DNA of 32,710 nt from Oscillospiraceae bacterium (GTDB taxonomy: Bacteria; Bacillota; Clostridia; Oscillospirales; Ruminococcaceae), in the NCBI GenBank assembly GCA_016288755.1, contig JAEELE010000074.1, positions 1-32,710 of the forward strand. Reading direction: 5' to 3'. The stretch's first letter is position 1. Every line of letters starts with the position of its first letter. A program made the translations under genes and the position numbers. Below the pieces are notes generated by a model. That model ran no database searches and had not been told where the DNA came from. It worked only from the letters and a program-made list of their open reading frames with translations. Below, piece by piece: positions 10,442-18,357 of the stretch.

Positions 10442-10966
10442 TCAATCAACATCCGCGGTCAGAAAATGCCTGCCGCAGTGCAGACAGCGGAACAGGTAGC
10501 CCTGAATGCAGCAGCCCCGCCGCATACCTTCTTTGAGGTCCGCGAGCGAAAAGCCGCTGACCTCGCTGTCATAGGTTTCCGCGATCTCGTCTGCGATGCC
10601 CGTTTCTTCGAGGTCTTCCCATGCGGCATAGCCGACAAATGCGCAGAAATCGTCGCAGTGTGCATACCACGGCGTATCCTGTATCGTGCAGATGCCCGGC
10701 GTGCGCTTCATCCATTCCTCGATTCTGGCAGGGTCTGACACCGAACCGACATATTCGCTGTGAAAATCGCCGTCCAGCTTTTCCGCGGCGGCGCCGCTTG
10801 CGATGCAGTCCGGGCAGATGCAGTCCGGCTCATCACCAGCGGTATAAAACGGATACGCATACCAGATCTCTGTTTCCCTGCCGCAGCACTGACATCTGCG
10901 CGGCGCGCCCTGATGAAAGGCTCCTGTCCCGAGCGGATCGGGATAATATCGGAATTCCGGCAGCAT
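10442..10966 (-). CDS. CbrC-family (UPF0167) zinc-binding protein
   Basis: The 174-residue product begins LPEFRYYPDPLGTG and contains CQCC, CPDC and CLHC cysteine pairs, the pattern of the CbrC/UPF0167 family, named after an E. coli gene whose product affects colicin E2 tolerance. Biochemical function is unknown. The ATG at 10966 is preceded by AAAGGAG at 8 bases; a GTG three codons earlier overlaps that site and is rejected. It is first in the CbrC-GNAT-CAT run, after a repeat. Confidence 0.8.
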   Translation of the reverse strand: MLPEFRYYPDPLGTGAFHQGAPRRCQCCGRETEIWYAYPFYTAGDEPDCICPDCIASGAAAEKLDGDFHSEYVGSVSDPARIEEWMKRTPGICTIQDTPWYAHCDDFCAFVGYAAWEDLEETGIADEIAETYDSEVSGFSLADLKEGMRRGCCIQGYLFRCLHCGRHFLTADVD

Positions 10967-11049
10967 GCGAATCACTCCTTTTTGTTTGCCCCTTTCAGGA
11001 ATTGTGTCCCCGCGATAAACCGGAATTTGCCGGTCTGAGTGAGAGATGT

Positions 11050-11137
11050 TCTGAGGGCTCCGCCCTCAGACTCCCGCCAAAGGGACGGTGTCCCTTTGAA
11101 ATGGGGAGCCCGAGGGGATATCATCCCCTCGGCAGGA
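11050..11137 (-). repeat. Structured intergenic repeat, family 1 (copy D)
   Basis: Between the methyltransferase and CbrC genes, three hairpins follow each other: arms 11110-11119/11123-11132, 11078-11086/11090-11098 and 11051-11058/11062-11069. Read on the minus strand, the linker motifs (CCTGCC, CCCAT, GGGAC, GCGGGAGT) match those of the element at the left edge read on the plus strand, while stems have different sequences with preserved pairing. The first hairpin lies eight bases after the methyltransferase stop and could also act as a transcript end, but no U tract follows. Confidence 0.6.
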
Positions 11138-11143
11138 CATTCG

Positions 11144-12010
11144 TTATGCGTTCTCCCAGATCGCAGACGCGCCGCACGGCAGCGACGCCTTTGCGAGCTC
11201 GACCGGCAGACCGATCTCGTCCGCGGTGATGCTGCCGCCGAATCTCGGCACGATCAGCTCGTGCAGCAGATAGCCCATCACCGACGGCGACAGCCCGGTC
11301 GTGTAGCTGTTGAGCAGGAAGAACAGCGGGTCGTCCGACATGATATCGAGACAAGCCTCGACCAGCGGATAGATGCTGTCCTCGAGCTTCCAGATCTCGC
11401 CGCCCGGACCGCGCCCGTAGCTCGGCGGATCCATGATGACCGCGTCGTATTGCTTTCCGCGGCGCGCTTCTCTTCGGATGAACTTCTCGCAGTCGTCGAC
11501 GATCCAGCGGATCGGCTTTTCGGTCAGCCCCGATGCGGCGGCGTTTTCCCGCGCCCACTGCACCATGCCCTTTGCCGCGTCCACATGGCAGACCTCTGCG
11601 CCCGCCGCCGCACAGGCAAGCGTCGCGCCGCCCGTGTATGCAAAGAGATTGAGCACGCGGACCGGTCGCCCGGCACCTTTGATCTTCTCCTGCATCCAGT
11701 CCCAGTTGACCGCCTGCTCGGGGAAGAGCCCGGTGTGCTTGAAGCCGGTCGGTCGGACGTTGAACACCAGCCCGTGATATCGGATCTGCCAGCTCTCGGG
11801 CAGCTTTTTGCGGTATTCCCACTGTCCGCCGCCCGATTTCGAGCGGTGATAGTGCCCGTCCGCCTTCTCCCAGAGGTCGGTTTTCGGCGCGGACTGCCAG
11901 ATGACCTGCGGGTCCGGGCGGATGAGGATCACATCGCCCCAGCGCTCAAGACGCTCGCCGCTTTTGGTGTCGATCAGGCGGTAATCCGCCCAGTGCTTCG
12001 CTGTTCTCAT
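11144..12010 (-). CDS. Class I SAM-dependent methyltransferase (COG1092/RlmI-like)
   Basis: The 288-residue protein has the S-adenosylmethionine binding motif VLNLFAYTGGATLA (119-132) and the catalytic motif DPPSYG (194-199) seen in RNA and rRNA methyltransferases such as RlmI. A region of about 110 residues precedes the catalytic domain, but no PUA domain is evident, so the protein is shorter than RlmI. The likely substrate is a base in RNA; this is inferred from family. GGAG lies 8 bases before the ATG. The GH113-like gene ends 18 bases upstream. Confidence 0.85.
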   Translation of the reverse strand: MRTAKHWADYRLIDTKSGERLERWGDVILIRPDPQVIWQSAPKTDLWEKADGHYHRSKSGGGQWEYRKKLPESWQIRYHGLVFNVRPTGFKHTGLFPEQAVNWDWMQEKIKGAGRPVRVLNLFAYTGGATLACAAAGAEVCHVDAAKGMVQWARENAAASGLTEKPIRWIVDDCEKFIRREARRGKQYDAVIMDPPSYGRGPGGEIWKLEDSIYPLVEACLDIMSDDPLFFLLNSYTTGLSPSVMGYLLHELIVPRFGGSITADEIGLPVELAKASLPCGASAIWENA

Positions 12011-12028
12011 TTGGCTGTCTCCGATCGT

Positions 12029-12988
12029 TCAGTGCTCTGTGTACCAGCGGCGCAGCACGGTCTCCGCCTGCTTGCCGTACACGGTAAAATCGCGGTTGTG
12101 ATGTGCGGTCTCCTCCGGCGGCAGGATCGCCTTCCAGTCCCACCAGAAAAAGCCGCGGAAATAGGGCTCGTCCCACATCGTCTCCATCGCGGTCTCGTAG
12201 AAATCCGCCTGCTCCTGCTCATCGAGCGGCTGATCGGGGCGGTGCTGAAAATCCCACGGATACTGCGTGCAGCCGTGCTCGCTGCGCACGCCGATCTCCG
12301 CAAACATCACGGGCTTCTCATAATGCGCGTGACAGGCACGCACGGTCTCGCGGTGCACTGCCCATTTGCGGCGCATGCATTCGATCGAGCTGTCGCCGGG
12401 CTCTGTCACCGGGTAATACGCCGAAATGCCGATCAGATCGACCGCGGTGAGCCACGGAAAGCGCAGCTCGTCGCCGTGATTGATGTTGTGCATGATGCAG
12501 CCGTGATAGACGCCGCGCACATTGGCAATCAGCAGCTCGCAGTGTGCGGTCTGCGCATCCATGCCCGCCATTTCGCAGCCGGTGCAGAGCATCTCGCAGC
12601 CCTCCTGCTCCGCGATCGCCGCATAGTGCAGCAGAAAGCGCGTGTAGGACTGAAACCACCTTGCCCAGTAATCGTCGGTCTCGGTCGGGAAATGGATGCG
12701 CGCGCGCCATGAGCGGTCAAGGCAGTCGACCATCGGCTTTAAGCACACCTTCAGCCCGAGCGATTTCGCCTTCCGGACCGCAAAGCGCACCTCCTCATCG
12801 GTCTGCGTGCGCCCGAAGAGCGAGAACACCGTCAGCGAATAGAAGGTCTCCTGAAAGCAGTTGACCGGAATGCAGATCCAGCTGAGCCCGTTTGCGGCAA
12901 GGCGCTCCATCGAGCGCTCCGCCTCGGGCGTATTCCACTTGCCCGCACCGGAGAAAAATCCCCATGTGTAGCCCTTGATCATTTCCAT
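12029..12988 (-). CDS. Glycoside hydrolase family 113-like protein
   Basis: The 319-residue single domain resembles GH113 (beta-mannanase-type TIM barrel, often annotated 1,4-beta-xylanase). It begins GYTWGFFSGAGKW. A candidate acid/base Glu is E139 in TGCEMAG and a candidate nucleophile E231 in FAEIGV, spaced as expected in clan GH-A. WWDWK near the C-terminus fits the barrel end. There is no signal peptide, so it should act inside the cell on imported oligosaccharides. AAGGAG lies 8 bases before the first ATG. Substrate is inferred from family only. Confidence 0.82.
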   Translation of the reverse strand: MEMIKGYTWGFFSGAGKWNTPEAERSMERLAANGLSWICIPVNCFQETFYSLTVFSLFGRTQTDEEVRFAVRKAKSLGLKVCLKPMVDCLDRSWRARIHFPTETDDYWARWFQSYTRFLLHYAAIAEQEGCEMLCTGCEMAGMDAQTAHCELLIANVRGVYHGCIMHNINHGDELRFPWLTAVDLIGISAYYPVTEPGDSSIECMRRKWAVHRETVRACHAHYEKPVMFAEIGVRSEHGCTQYPWDFQHRPDQPLDEQEQADFYETAMETMWDEPYFRGFFWWDWKAILPPEETAHHNRDFTVYGKQAETVLRRWYTEH

Positions 12989-13001
12989 ACAGTCTGCTCC
13001 T

Positions 13002-13268
13002 TCATGCCAGCACTGCGATGCCGACCGCGATGATGCCGGCTGCGATCAGGAATTCACCGACTGCCTGCGCCGTATGCCTGCGCAGATCGGTGATGCCGAG
13101 CGACACAAACATCCCGGCAAGCGCCGCGTCGAACAGCCACTTACAGAGCTGGATTCCGTTCTGAAAGACCAGCACACCGCAGACAACTGCGCAGAGACAG
13201 CATAGGATTGCAGCGATCAGCGCCCTGCGCTCCGTCGGATTCATTTGACTCCAGCCTGACAGCTTCAC
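13002..13268 (-). CDS. Small membrane protein, 88 aa
   Basis: I do not recognise the family. The product has about three hydrophobic segments (roughly residues 17-34, 41-57 and 66-86 when counted from the GTG at 13268). That GTG has GGGAGG 8 bases upstream; an ATG at 13244 with GGAG close by is an alternative start giving 80 residues. It lies between the SANT-like gene (27 bases) and the GH113-like gene (13 bases) in the same direction. Confidence 0.65.
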   Translation of the reverse strand: MKLSGWSQMNPTERRALIAAILCCLCAVVCGVLVFQNGIQLCKWLFDAALAGMFVSLGITDLRRHTAQAVGEFLIAAGIIAVGIAVLA

Positions 13269-13295
13269 CGCGGACACCTCCCGTTCCTGTTCTGA

Positions 13296-13985
13296 TTATT
13301 CGCCGGCAATAAACTCGGCGGCTGCAAGAAAATCCTGCACGGCGCCGATCTCGGTCGCCTCGGCACACTGCCCGAGCATCGAGATCAGTGCGCGCAGAGC
13401 CCGCAGCCGGGCGCTCAGCTCCGCCGCCCCGACCGCTCTTTGCGCGCGCTCCTCGGGGGCATCGGTGCGCAGCGGGGTCGTCACGGTCTCGATCAGCAGA
13501 CGCTTCGTGCGCTCCTTCTCCTCCAGACGCTGCTTCTGCAGCATCACGCGGCGGCGGTGCACCGCCTCCTTCGGGCGGTTCAGGCTCTCAGAGAGCTCGT
13601 CCTCGCTCTTGTAGGGCGTCTGCATCAGCATCGCATCCTCCGCGGGCGTCCATTCACGGTTCGCCGGCAGAGCGGGCTTTGCCGCGGCAGGCGCGGGCTG
13701 TGCGGGCTCTGTCTTTTCCGCGGCAGGCTTTGCCGGTGCGGGCTTCGGTGCCGCCGGGACGGCTGCCGAGTCCGGCTTTGCGGGGGCTTCGGGCTGCTTC
13801 TGTGCAGGAGCCGGTTTTGCCTCCTGCTGCGCCTGCTCCGCCATTGCGGCAGCGTGACGCTTCTTCGCCGCGATGCTCTGCAGGCTCCTTCCGAGCTTGT
13901 CCGCAAGCTCCTGATTCGTCATTGTGGGGCGGCGCAGCTCGCGCTCGATCAGTGCAGATTCCTCTGCGGTCCATCTGTTTGCCAT
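13296..13985 (-). CDS. SANT/Myb-like DNA-binding domain protein
   Basis: The 229-residue protein has two Trp-containing helix-turn-helix-like repeats. The first (about 4-44) begins RWTAEES, followed by ELADKLGRS; the second (about 111-150) begins EWTPAED, followed by ELSESLNRP. They are joined by a flexible Ala/Pro/Lys/Glu-rich linker (51-108). A helical C-terminal region follows. The pattern matches SANT/Myb-like domains seen in phage and Clostridia proteins, suggesting DNA binding; targets are unknown. The ATG at 13985 starts the domain exactly, has AAGG 8 bases upstream, and earlier in-frame starts give unrelated sequence. Confidence 0.75.
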   Translation of the reverse strand: MANRWTAEESALIERELRRPTMTNQELADKLGRSLQSIAAKKRHAAAMAEQAQQEAKPAPAQKQPEAPAKPDSAAVPAAPKPAPAKPAAEKTEPAQPAPAAAKPALPANREWTPAEDAMLMQTPYKSEDELSESLNRPKEAVHRRRVMLQKQRLEEKERTKRLLIETVTTPLRTDAPEERAQRAVGAAELSARLRALRALISMLGQCAEATEIGAVQDFLAAAEFIAGE

Positions 13986-14055
13986 ATTCCTCACCTTTTC
14001 CGGACAGCGGTCTGATGCCGCGCACCGGTCCATCCGTTTTGATTCTGACGACTTG

Positions 14056-14451
14056 CTATTTGATCCACCAGTCGGGGGTCAGCTCACCGAGCGTAACGGT
14101 CTCGCCGGTCTGGTAGTTCTTCATGATCTCGATACTGTGATATCTGCCGGGCATCAGCTGGACCATCAGCTCGCGGCATGCGCCGCAGGGAGGTCCCGAT
14201 GAGCCGTCCGGCAGGATCGCCAGCACGCGGCGGAGCTCCTGCTCCCCGGCTGCCAGCATCGCGAAGATCGCCGCGCGCTCCGCACAGATGCCGAGCGTCG
14301 AGCAGGTGTCGACGCACACGCCCGTATAGATGTTCCCGGATGCGGATTCCACTGCCGCCGCGACCTCTCCGCAGGTCACATAATCCGATATTCTGCGCGG
14401 CTGACGCGCTGCCCTTGCGGCTTCGTACATGTCCTTCCAGATCTGTTCCAT
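14056..14451 (-). CDS. Cytidine deaminase-family protein (blasticidin-S-deaminase-like variant)
   Basis: The 131-residue product has the zinc and proton-shuttle motif CAE (C56, A57, E58) and PPCGAC (C89, C92) of the cytidine deaminase superfamily. It hydrolytically deaminates a cytosine-type base. The segment before the active site (ISDYVTCGEVAAAVES) lacks the usual SxFxVGAA motif and resembles the small blasticidin-S deaminase-type proteins, so cytidine itself may not be the substrate. AGGAGG lies 4 bases before the ATG. Its start overlaps the stop of the GlmM-like gene by one base (TAATG), which implies coupled translation. Confidence 0.85.
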   Translation of the reverse strand: MEQIWKDMYEAARAARQPRRISDYVTCGEVAAAVESASGNIYTGVCVDTCSTLGICAERAAIFAMLAAGEQELRRVLAILPDGSSGPPCGACRELMVQLMPGRYHSIEIMKNYQTGETVTLGELTPDWWIK

Positions 14452-15821
14452 TATGCCTCCTGCGGCGCGGGCGTTCCCTGCGAAATATGCTCCGCAAGCG
14501 CCATCGCCAGTGTGTTGATCTGCTGAAAGCTGCTGCCCTCGACCGTGACGGTCAGCACGGGCTCGCGCGGGTGCTCCCGGATCAGCAGTCTGCCCGATGT
14601 GCCGAGCGCCTGTTCACAGTCGGCGATGCAGGACGCGATCTCGGGGTCATTGCGCCAGACCTCGCGCCACTGCGGCGGAATCCGCACGGGCACCGAGACC
14701 TGCGGCGCGGGCTCCATCACGCCCGCAAGGGCACTGAGCAGCGCACCGCTCTGCTGCATGATGCGCAGGATCTCCGCGGCGGTCATCAGACCGTCGGCTG
14801 CGGGCAGGTCGCCGAAGCAGACGGCGCCTCTGCCGCAGACGCCGAGCGGGATCCCCTGCTCGCGCATCAGGTCCAGCACTGAATGCTGCTCCGGCAGCGC
14901 ACTGTGCAGCGGGATGCCCCGTTCAGCGGCATAGCGCAGAAAGCCGAGATTGGTCCGGTCGGTCACGGCGCAGCCCTTCTGCCTGATCTCCGGGTCGCCG
15001 CTCTGCAGCCGCGCCTCGCAGAGGATCGCGAGCAGACGGCTCTCGTCGAGGAGCTCGCCGGTCTCGTCGCAAGCGATGCAGCATGCGCCGCCGCCGTCGA
15101 GCGCAAAGCCGGCGTCACAGTGCTGCTCCCGGACAAATTCCGCGAGGGCATCCGTCCCGCAGACACCGCAGTCCCGGTTGATATTCAGCCCGTCGGGGCG
15201 GTCGCAGAGCAGCAGCGGCGTCACGCCCCTGTCTGTGAAAAAGGTCCCGGCGATCGACGATGCCGCGCCGTTCGCGCAGTCGACCGCGACGCGCAGACCG
15301 TGCCGTTGCTTCGGCGCACCGCACCGCGCCGCGGCAAGCGCCAGATACCGTGCCGCTGCGGTGCCGTCGTGGGAAATGACGCCGCAGTGCCGGTGCGATT
15401 TCGCGGGCAGTGCCGCCGAGACGGGCATCAGCAGCTCGATCGCGGCAAGCTGCTCGGCATTGAGCGGCAGACCGCGCTCTCCGAAGAGCTTCACGCCGCT
15501 GTATTCGTAGGAGGCGTCGTCCGCGGTGACCGCAAAGCCGCCGTCGGCATCGCCTTTTTCCAGCAGCAGTGCAGCGGCGCCCGCAGGCATCAGCCCGAGA
15601 CAGACCGCCTCGCCGCCGCCCGTGCAGATGCCCGCACAGAGCGCCGCCTCGAGCGCACCGGCAGAACGTCTGCCGTCGTGAGAAACATAGAATACGGCAG
15701 GGCGCTTTTTCAGCCGCCCGACGGTCTGTGCCGCCGCGCACCCGAGCCGCATCAGCAGCTCGCAGCTCAGTTCGCTCATCGCGATGCCGTGCAGCCCGCC
15801 CGGCTTCAGGATCGTGCTCAT
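14451..15821 (-). CDS. Phosphohexomutase (GlmM-like) with degenerate active site, probable pseudoenzyme
   Basis: The 456-residue length and motif order follow GlmM, which isomerises glucosamine-6-P to glucosamine-1-P. Retained scaffold segments include SHDGRRSAGALE, SGVKLFGERGLPL, DCANGAASS and PDGLNINRDCG. Key motifs are altered. The phosphoserine loop ASHNP reads ADDAS, with Asp101 in place of the catalytic Ser. The metal loop DGDADR reads DGGGAC (242-247). GGEQSGH reads GVCGRGA. The phosphate-binding RPSGTEP reads REHPREP. The reading frame is open throughout and has AGGGGGG before the ATG at 15821, so it is not decaying DNA. It probably lost mutase activity and may bind a ligand or partner. 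The in-frame sequence upstream of 15821 is the shadow of the peptidase-like gene. Confidence 0.8.
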   Translation of the reverse strand: MSTILKPGGLHGIAMSELSCELLMRLGCAAAQTVGRLKKRPAVFYVSHDGRRSAGALEAALCAGICTGGGEAVCLGLMPAGAAALLLEKGDADGGFAVTADDASYEYSGVKLFGERGLPLNAEQLAAIELLMPVSAALPAKSHRHCGVISHDGTAAARYLALAAARCGAPKQRHGLRVAVDCANGAASSIAGTFFTDRGVTPLLLCDRPDGLNINRDCGVCGTDALAEFVREQHCDAGFALDGGGACCIACDETGELLDESRLLAILCEARLQSGDPEIRQKGCAVTDRTNLGFLRYAAERGIPLHSALPEQHSVLDLMREQGIPLGVCGRGAVCFGDLPAADGLMTAAEILRIMQQSGALLSALAGVMEPAPQVSVPVRIPPQWREVWRNDPEIASCIADCEQALGTSGRLLIREHPREPVLTVTVEGSSFQQINTLAMALAEHISQGTPAPQEA

Positions 15822-15844
15822 GCAGCGCCCCCCTTTCGTTTTTG

Positions 15845-16444
15845 TTACGGTTTGCCGTCCCGCTGCGCATCGACATCTCTTCCGGCAACGTCCGGCGTGC
15901 CGGACTGCTGCAGCGGCGATGCGATATACGCAAAGATCAGCTTTTTCCGCGGGAATGACTCGACCGGCTCGTGCAGCACCGTGCCGCAGTTGTTGTACAT
16001 ATTGCAGACACAGACCTCGCCGGTGTGATCGCGGCAGACACAGACCGTGTGCACCGCAGAACGGAACCGCCTGCCCGTCCAGTAGACAACCAGACACACG
16101 CTCCCCTGCATGAGTGCCTCCCGCAGGCGCAGGCGCGAACGCACCCGCTTTGCCGGCAGCCCGAAATGTCTCAGGCAGGCGCCGAGCGAGAGGAAATTTG
16201 CGCCCCAGAAGCCCGCCATCACGCGGAATCGCTCCATATAGCGCACGATCGCCGGGAAGGGCTGCGGGATGCCGGCGAGCAGCAGTGCATTGTAGACCGC
16301 GATGCACTCGCAGCCGCTGTAGCTCACCGTGGAAAAGCCATATTTCATGCCGGAAACCGCTCCCAGCGACTGCCCGTTGATCAGCCCAGCCGGAAGCGGT
16401 ATCTTTTCGTTATGTCGGAAATTGCGCTTTGATACAAAGCCCAT
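15845..16444 (-). CDS. Papain-fold / C39-like cysteine peptidase domain protein
   Basis: The 199-residue protein contains SGCECIAVYNAL (43-54), resembling the CGPTA-x-x-NAL helix of C39-like peptidases with C45 as candidate nucleophile. A His follows at 132 (SAVHTVCV) and Asn-rich NMYNN (148-152) could complete a Cys-His-Asn triad. No signal peptide, membrane segment or ABC-transporter domain is present, so it is not a bacteriocin exporter. The ATG at 16444 is preceded by GGGGTG; upstream in-frame residues are ruvB shadow. It lies 32 bases after ruvB and 23 before the GlmM-like gene. Activity and substrate are unknown. Confidence 0.65.
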   Translation of the reverse strand: MGFVSKRNFRHNEKIPLPAGLINGQSLGAVSGMKYGFSTVSYSGCECIAVYNALLLAGIPQPFPAIVRYMERFRVMAGFWGANFLSLGACLRHFGLPAKRVRSRLRLREALMQGSVCLVVYWTGRRFRSAVHTVCVCRDHTGEVCVCNMYNNCGTVLHEPVESFPRKKLIFAYIASPLQQSGTPDVAGRDVDAQRDGKP

Positions 16445-16476
16445 GCAGTCACCCCGCTTTCGGCAGGCATGTGAAA

Positions 16477-17559
16477 TCAGTTGTCCGTGTCCAGCATATC
16501 GCTGAGCGAATACTGCTGCAAGCCGCCGTCGGGAACGGCATAGCCCATATGCTGATAGGCAAGCGCCGTCGCACATCTGCCCCGCGGCGTGCGCGCGAGC
16601 ATCCCAAGCTGCATCAGATAGGGCTCGCAGACATCCTCCAGCGTGACCGCCTCCTCGCCGATCGCGGAGGCGAGCGTCTCCAGCCCGACCGGTCCGCCGT
16701 GATAGCCGCGGATCATCATGTCGAGCATGCGGCGGTCGAGCTTATCGAGCCCGAGCTCGTCGATCTCAAGGCGGTTGAGCCCGAGCCTTGCGGTCTCGCG
16801 CGTGATGACGCCGTTGCCCATCACGTCGGCGAAATCGCGCACGCGCTTGAGCAGCCGGTTCGCAATCCTGGGCGTGCCGCGGGAGCGCTTTGCCAGCTCC
16901 ATCGCGCCGTCGGGCTCACAGGGAATGTCCAGCAGCATCGCGCTGCGGCGGATGATATCGCAGAGCTGCTCGGGCGAATAGAGCTCAAGGCGCTCGACGA
17001 TGCCGAAGCGGTCGCGCAGCGGCGGCGTGAGCTGTCCGGCTCTGGTCGTCGCACCGACCAGCGTGAACGGCTGCAGATCGACACGGATCGACCGCGCCGA
17101 GGGCCCCTTGCCGATCATGATATCGAGTGCGCGGTCCTCCATCGCGGGATAGAGGATCTCCTCGACCGCGCGGGACAGGCGGTGGATCTCGTCGACAAAG
17201 AGCACGTCGCAGCGCCCGAGATTGGTCAGCAGCGCCGCGAGATCGCCGGGCTTTTCGATCGCCGGACCGGAGGTCACGCGCAGATTGACGCCCATCTCGT
17301 GCGCAATGATGCCCGAGAGCGTGGTCTTGCCCAGACCGGGCGGACCGTAGAGCAGCACATGGTCGAGCGGCTCGCCGTGGCGGCGCGCAGCCTCGATATA
17401 GACCGCGAGATTCTCCTTGACCTGATCCTGCCCGATGTAATCCCGCAGGGTCTTCGGGCGCAGAGAGGTCTCAAGGTCGCCGTCAGAGGGCTGCACCTCG
17501 GGGCTCGCAACGGTGACGGATTCATCCTGATCGTGAGCCGGTTTTCCTGATTGAATCAT
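16477..17559 (-). CDS. ruvB: Holliday junction branch-migration ATPase RuvB
   Basis: RuvB is the hexameric AAA+ motor that drives branch migration with RuvA. The 360-residue product has Walker A GPPGLGKT (72-79), Walker B LFVDEIH (120-126), sensor 1 GATTRAG and the arginine-finger region PLRDRFGI. The C-terminal winged helix ends with ARTPRGR. The N-terminal extension of about 30 residues before [12 protein letters not shown] is slightly longer than usual. GGAG lies 8 bases upstream of the ATG. It is separated from ruvA by about 4.2 kb with four other genes. Confidence 0.97.
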   Translation of the reverse strand: MIQSGKPAHDQDESVTVASPEVQPSDGDLETSLRPKTLRDYIGQDQVKENLAVYIEAARRHGEPLDHVLLYGPPGLGKTTLSGIIAHEMGVNLRVTSGPAIEKPGDLAALLTNLGRCDVLFVDEIHRLSRAVEEILYPAMEDRALDIMIGKGPSARSIRVDLQPFTLVGATTRAGQLTPPLRDRFGIVERLELYSPEQLCDIIRRSAMLLDIPCEPDGAMELAKRSRGTPRIANRLLKRVRDFADVMGNGVITRETARLGLNRLEIDELGLDKLDRRMLDMMIRGYHGGPVGLETLASAIGEEAVTLEDVCEPYLMQLGMLARTPRGRCATALAYQHMGYAVPDGGLQQYSLSDMLDTDN

Positions 17560-17580
17560 ATCGGTTCTCCAAAAGGGGGA

Positions 17581-18306
17581 TTATTTCTCGAAGAAGCGCT
17601 TCTTGCGGATATAGAACGGGTCGACGCCCTCGACCGCCTTCTTGCCGGCTGCCTCCTCCAGACTGATGAACACGAGCGAATCGCCGGACTTCGTGTAGCT
17701 CTGCATATACTTCGAGAGCGGGAAGAAGAGCTTTCTGGTGTTGCCCTGCATGTCAAAGACGAAGAGCGTCTGCGGCTTCTCACAGCCGCGGATCATCTCG
17801 ACCATATAGCAGGCGTCGACATTCGCCTGCCTTGCCAGATAGCGCGTGAGCGGTCTGGTCAGATGCTCGAGATCCTTCGTGCACTTGCGGTATTCGATCG
17901 TCTCCTCCTCCTTCATGGAGATCGCGGGGATATTGAGGTTGCGCGCGACCATGAGGATGCTCTTCATCTCCTGCGAAGAAAATTCCTTGCCGTAGGAATT
18001 CGGGTTCAGCACGGCATTTGCCGACTGGATCAGGTCAAAGAGACGCAGGCAGTTCAGGCGGTAGCAGTTGACATAGCGCTTGGCAAACTGCTGCACGGAG
18101 CGATAGCTCGTGAAGAACGGGATGAAAATTTCGCCGTCCGGATTCTGCGTCGTCACCAGCTCCATCTGGATGCCGCCGTTGATCTCGTCCTGCTTGACCG
18201 GCTTTTTGCAGATGACGTACACATCGCTTTTGATCAGCATTTGCAGGAACACCGAGCGCTTTTCCGGTTTTGTGATCGCTTCCTTCAAGAGTTCATCGAG
18301 ATTCAT
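17581..18306 (-). CDS. SseB-family protein
   Basis: The 241-residue cytoplasmic protein matches the SseB plan. The N-terminal domain includes GEIFIPFFTSYRSVQQF and the C-terminal part has blocks such as LFVFDMQGNTRKLFFPLS. SseB was named for enhanced serine sensitivity in E. coli; its molecular role is unclear. A strong AAGGAGG lies 8 bases before the ATG. It is 51 bases after the last lipoprotein gene and 21 before ruvB, so it is likely part of the same transcript. Confidence 0.75.
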   Translation of the reverse strand: MNLDELLKEAITKPEKRSVFLQMLIKSDVYVICKKPVKQDEINGGIQMELVTTQNPDGEIFIPFFTSYRSVQQFAKRYVNCYRLNCLRLFDLIQSANAVLNPNSYGKEFSSQEMKSILMVARNLNIPAISMKEEETIEYRKCTKDLEHLTRPLTRYLARQANVDACYMVEMIRGCEKPQTLFVFDMQGNTRKLFFPLSKYMQSYTKSGDSLVFISLEEAAGKKAVEGVDPFYIRKKRFFEK

Positions 18307-18357
18307 GTGAATATCCTCCTTTTATCTGATATCTGTTGTTCGTCTGAAATCCCGTAT

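Noticed and set aside
11039-12712. Long open plus-strand frame (557 codons) opposite the methyltransferase and GH113-like genes
   Set aside because: It is an antisense shadow of GC-rich coding DNA: composition is Arg/His/Leu/Ala-rich, no domain is seen, and the minus-strand genes have clear catalytic motifs and ribosome binding sites.
15822-16307. In-frame upstream extension of the GlmM-like gene, suggesting a fusion
   Set aside because: The sequence is a frame shadow of the peptidase-like gene; the ATG at 15821 has its own ribosome binding site and begins the homologous domain.
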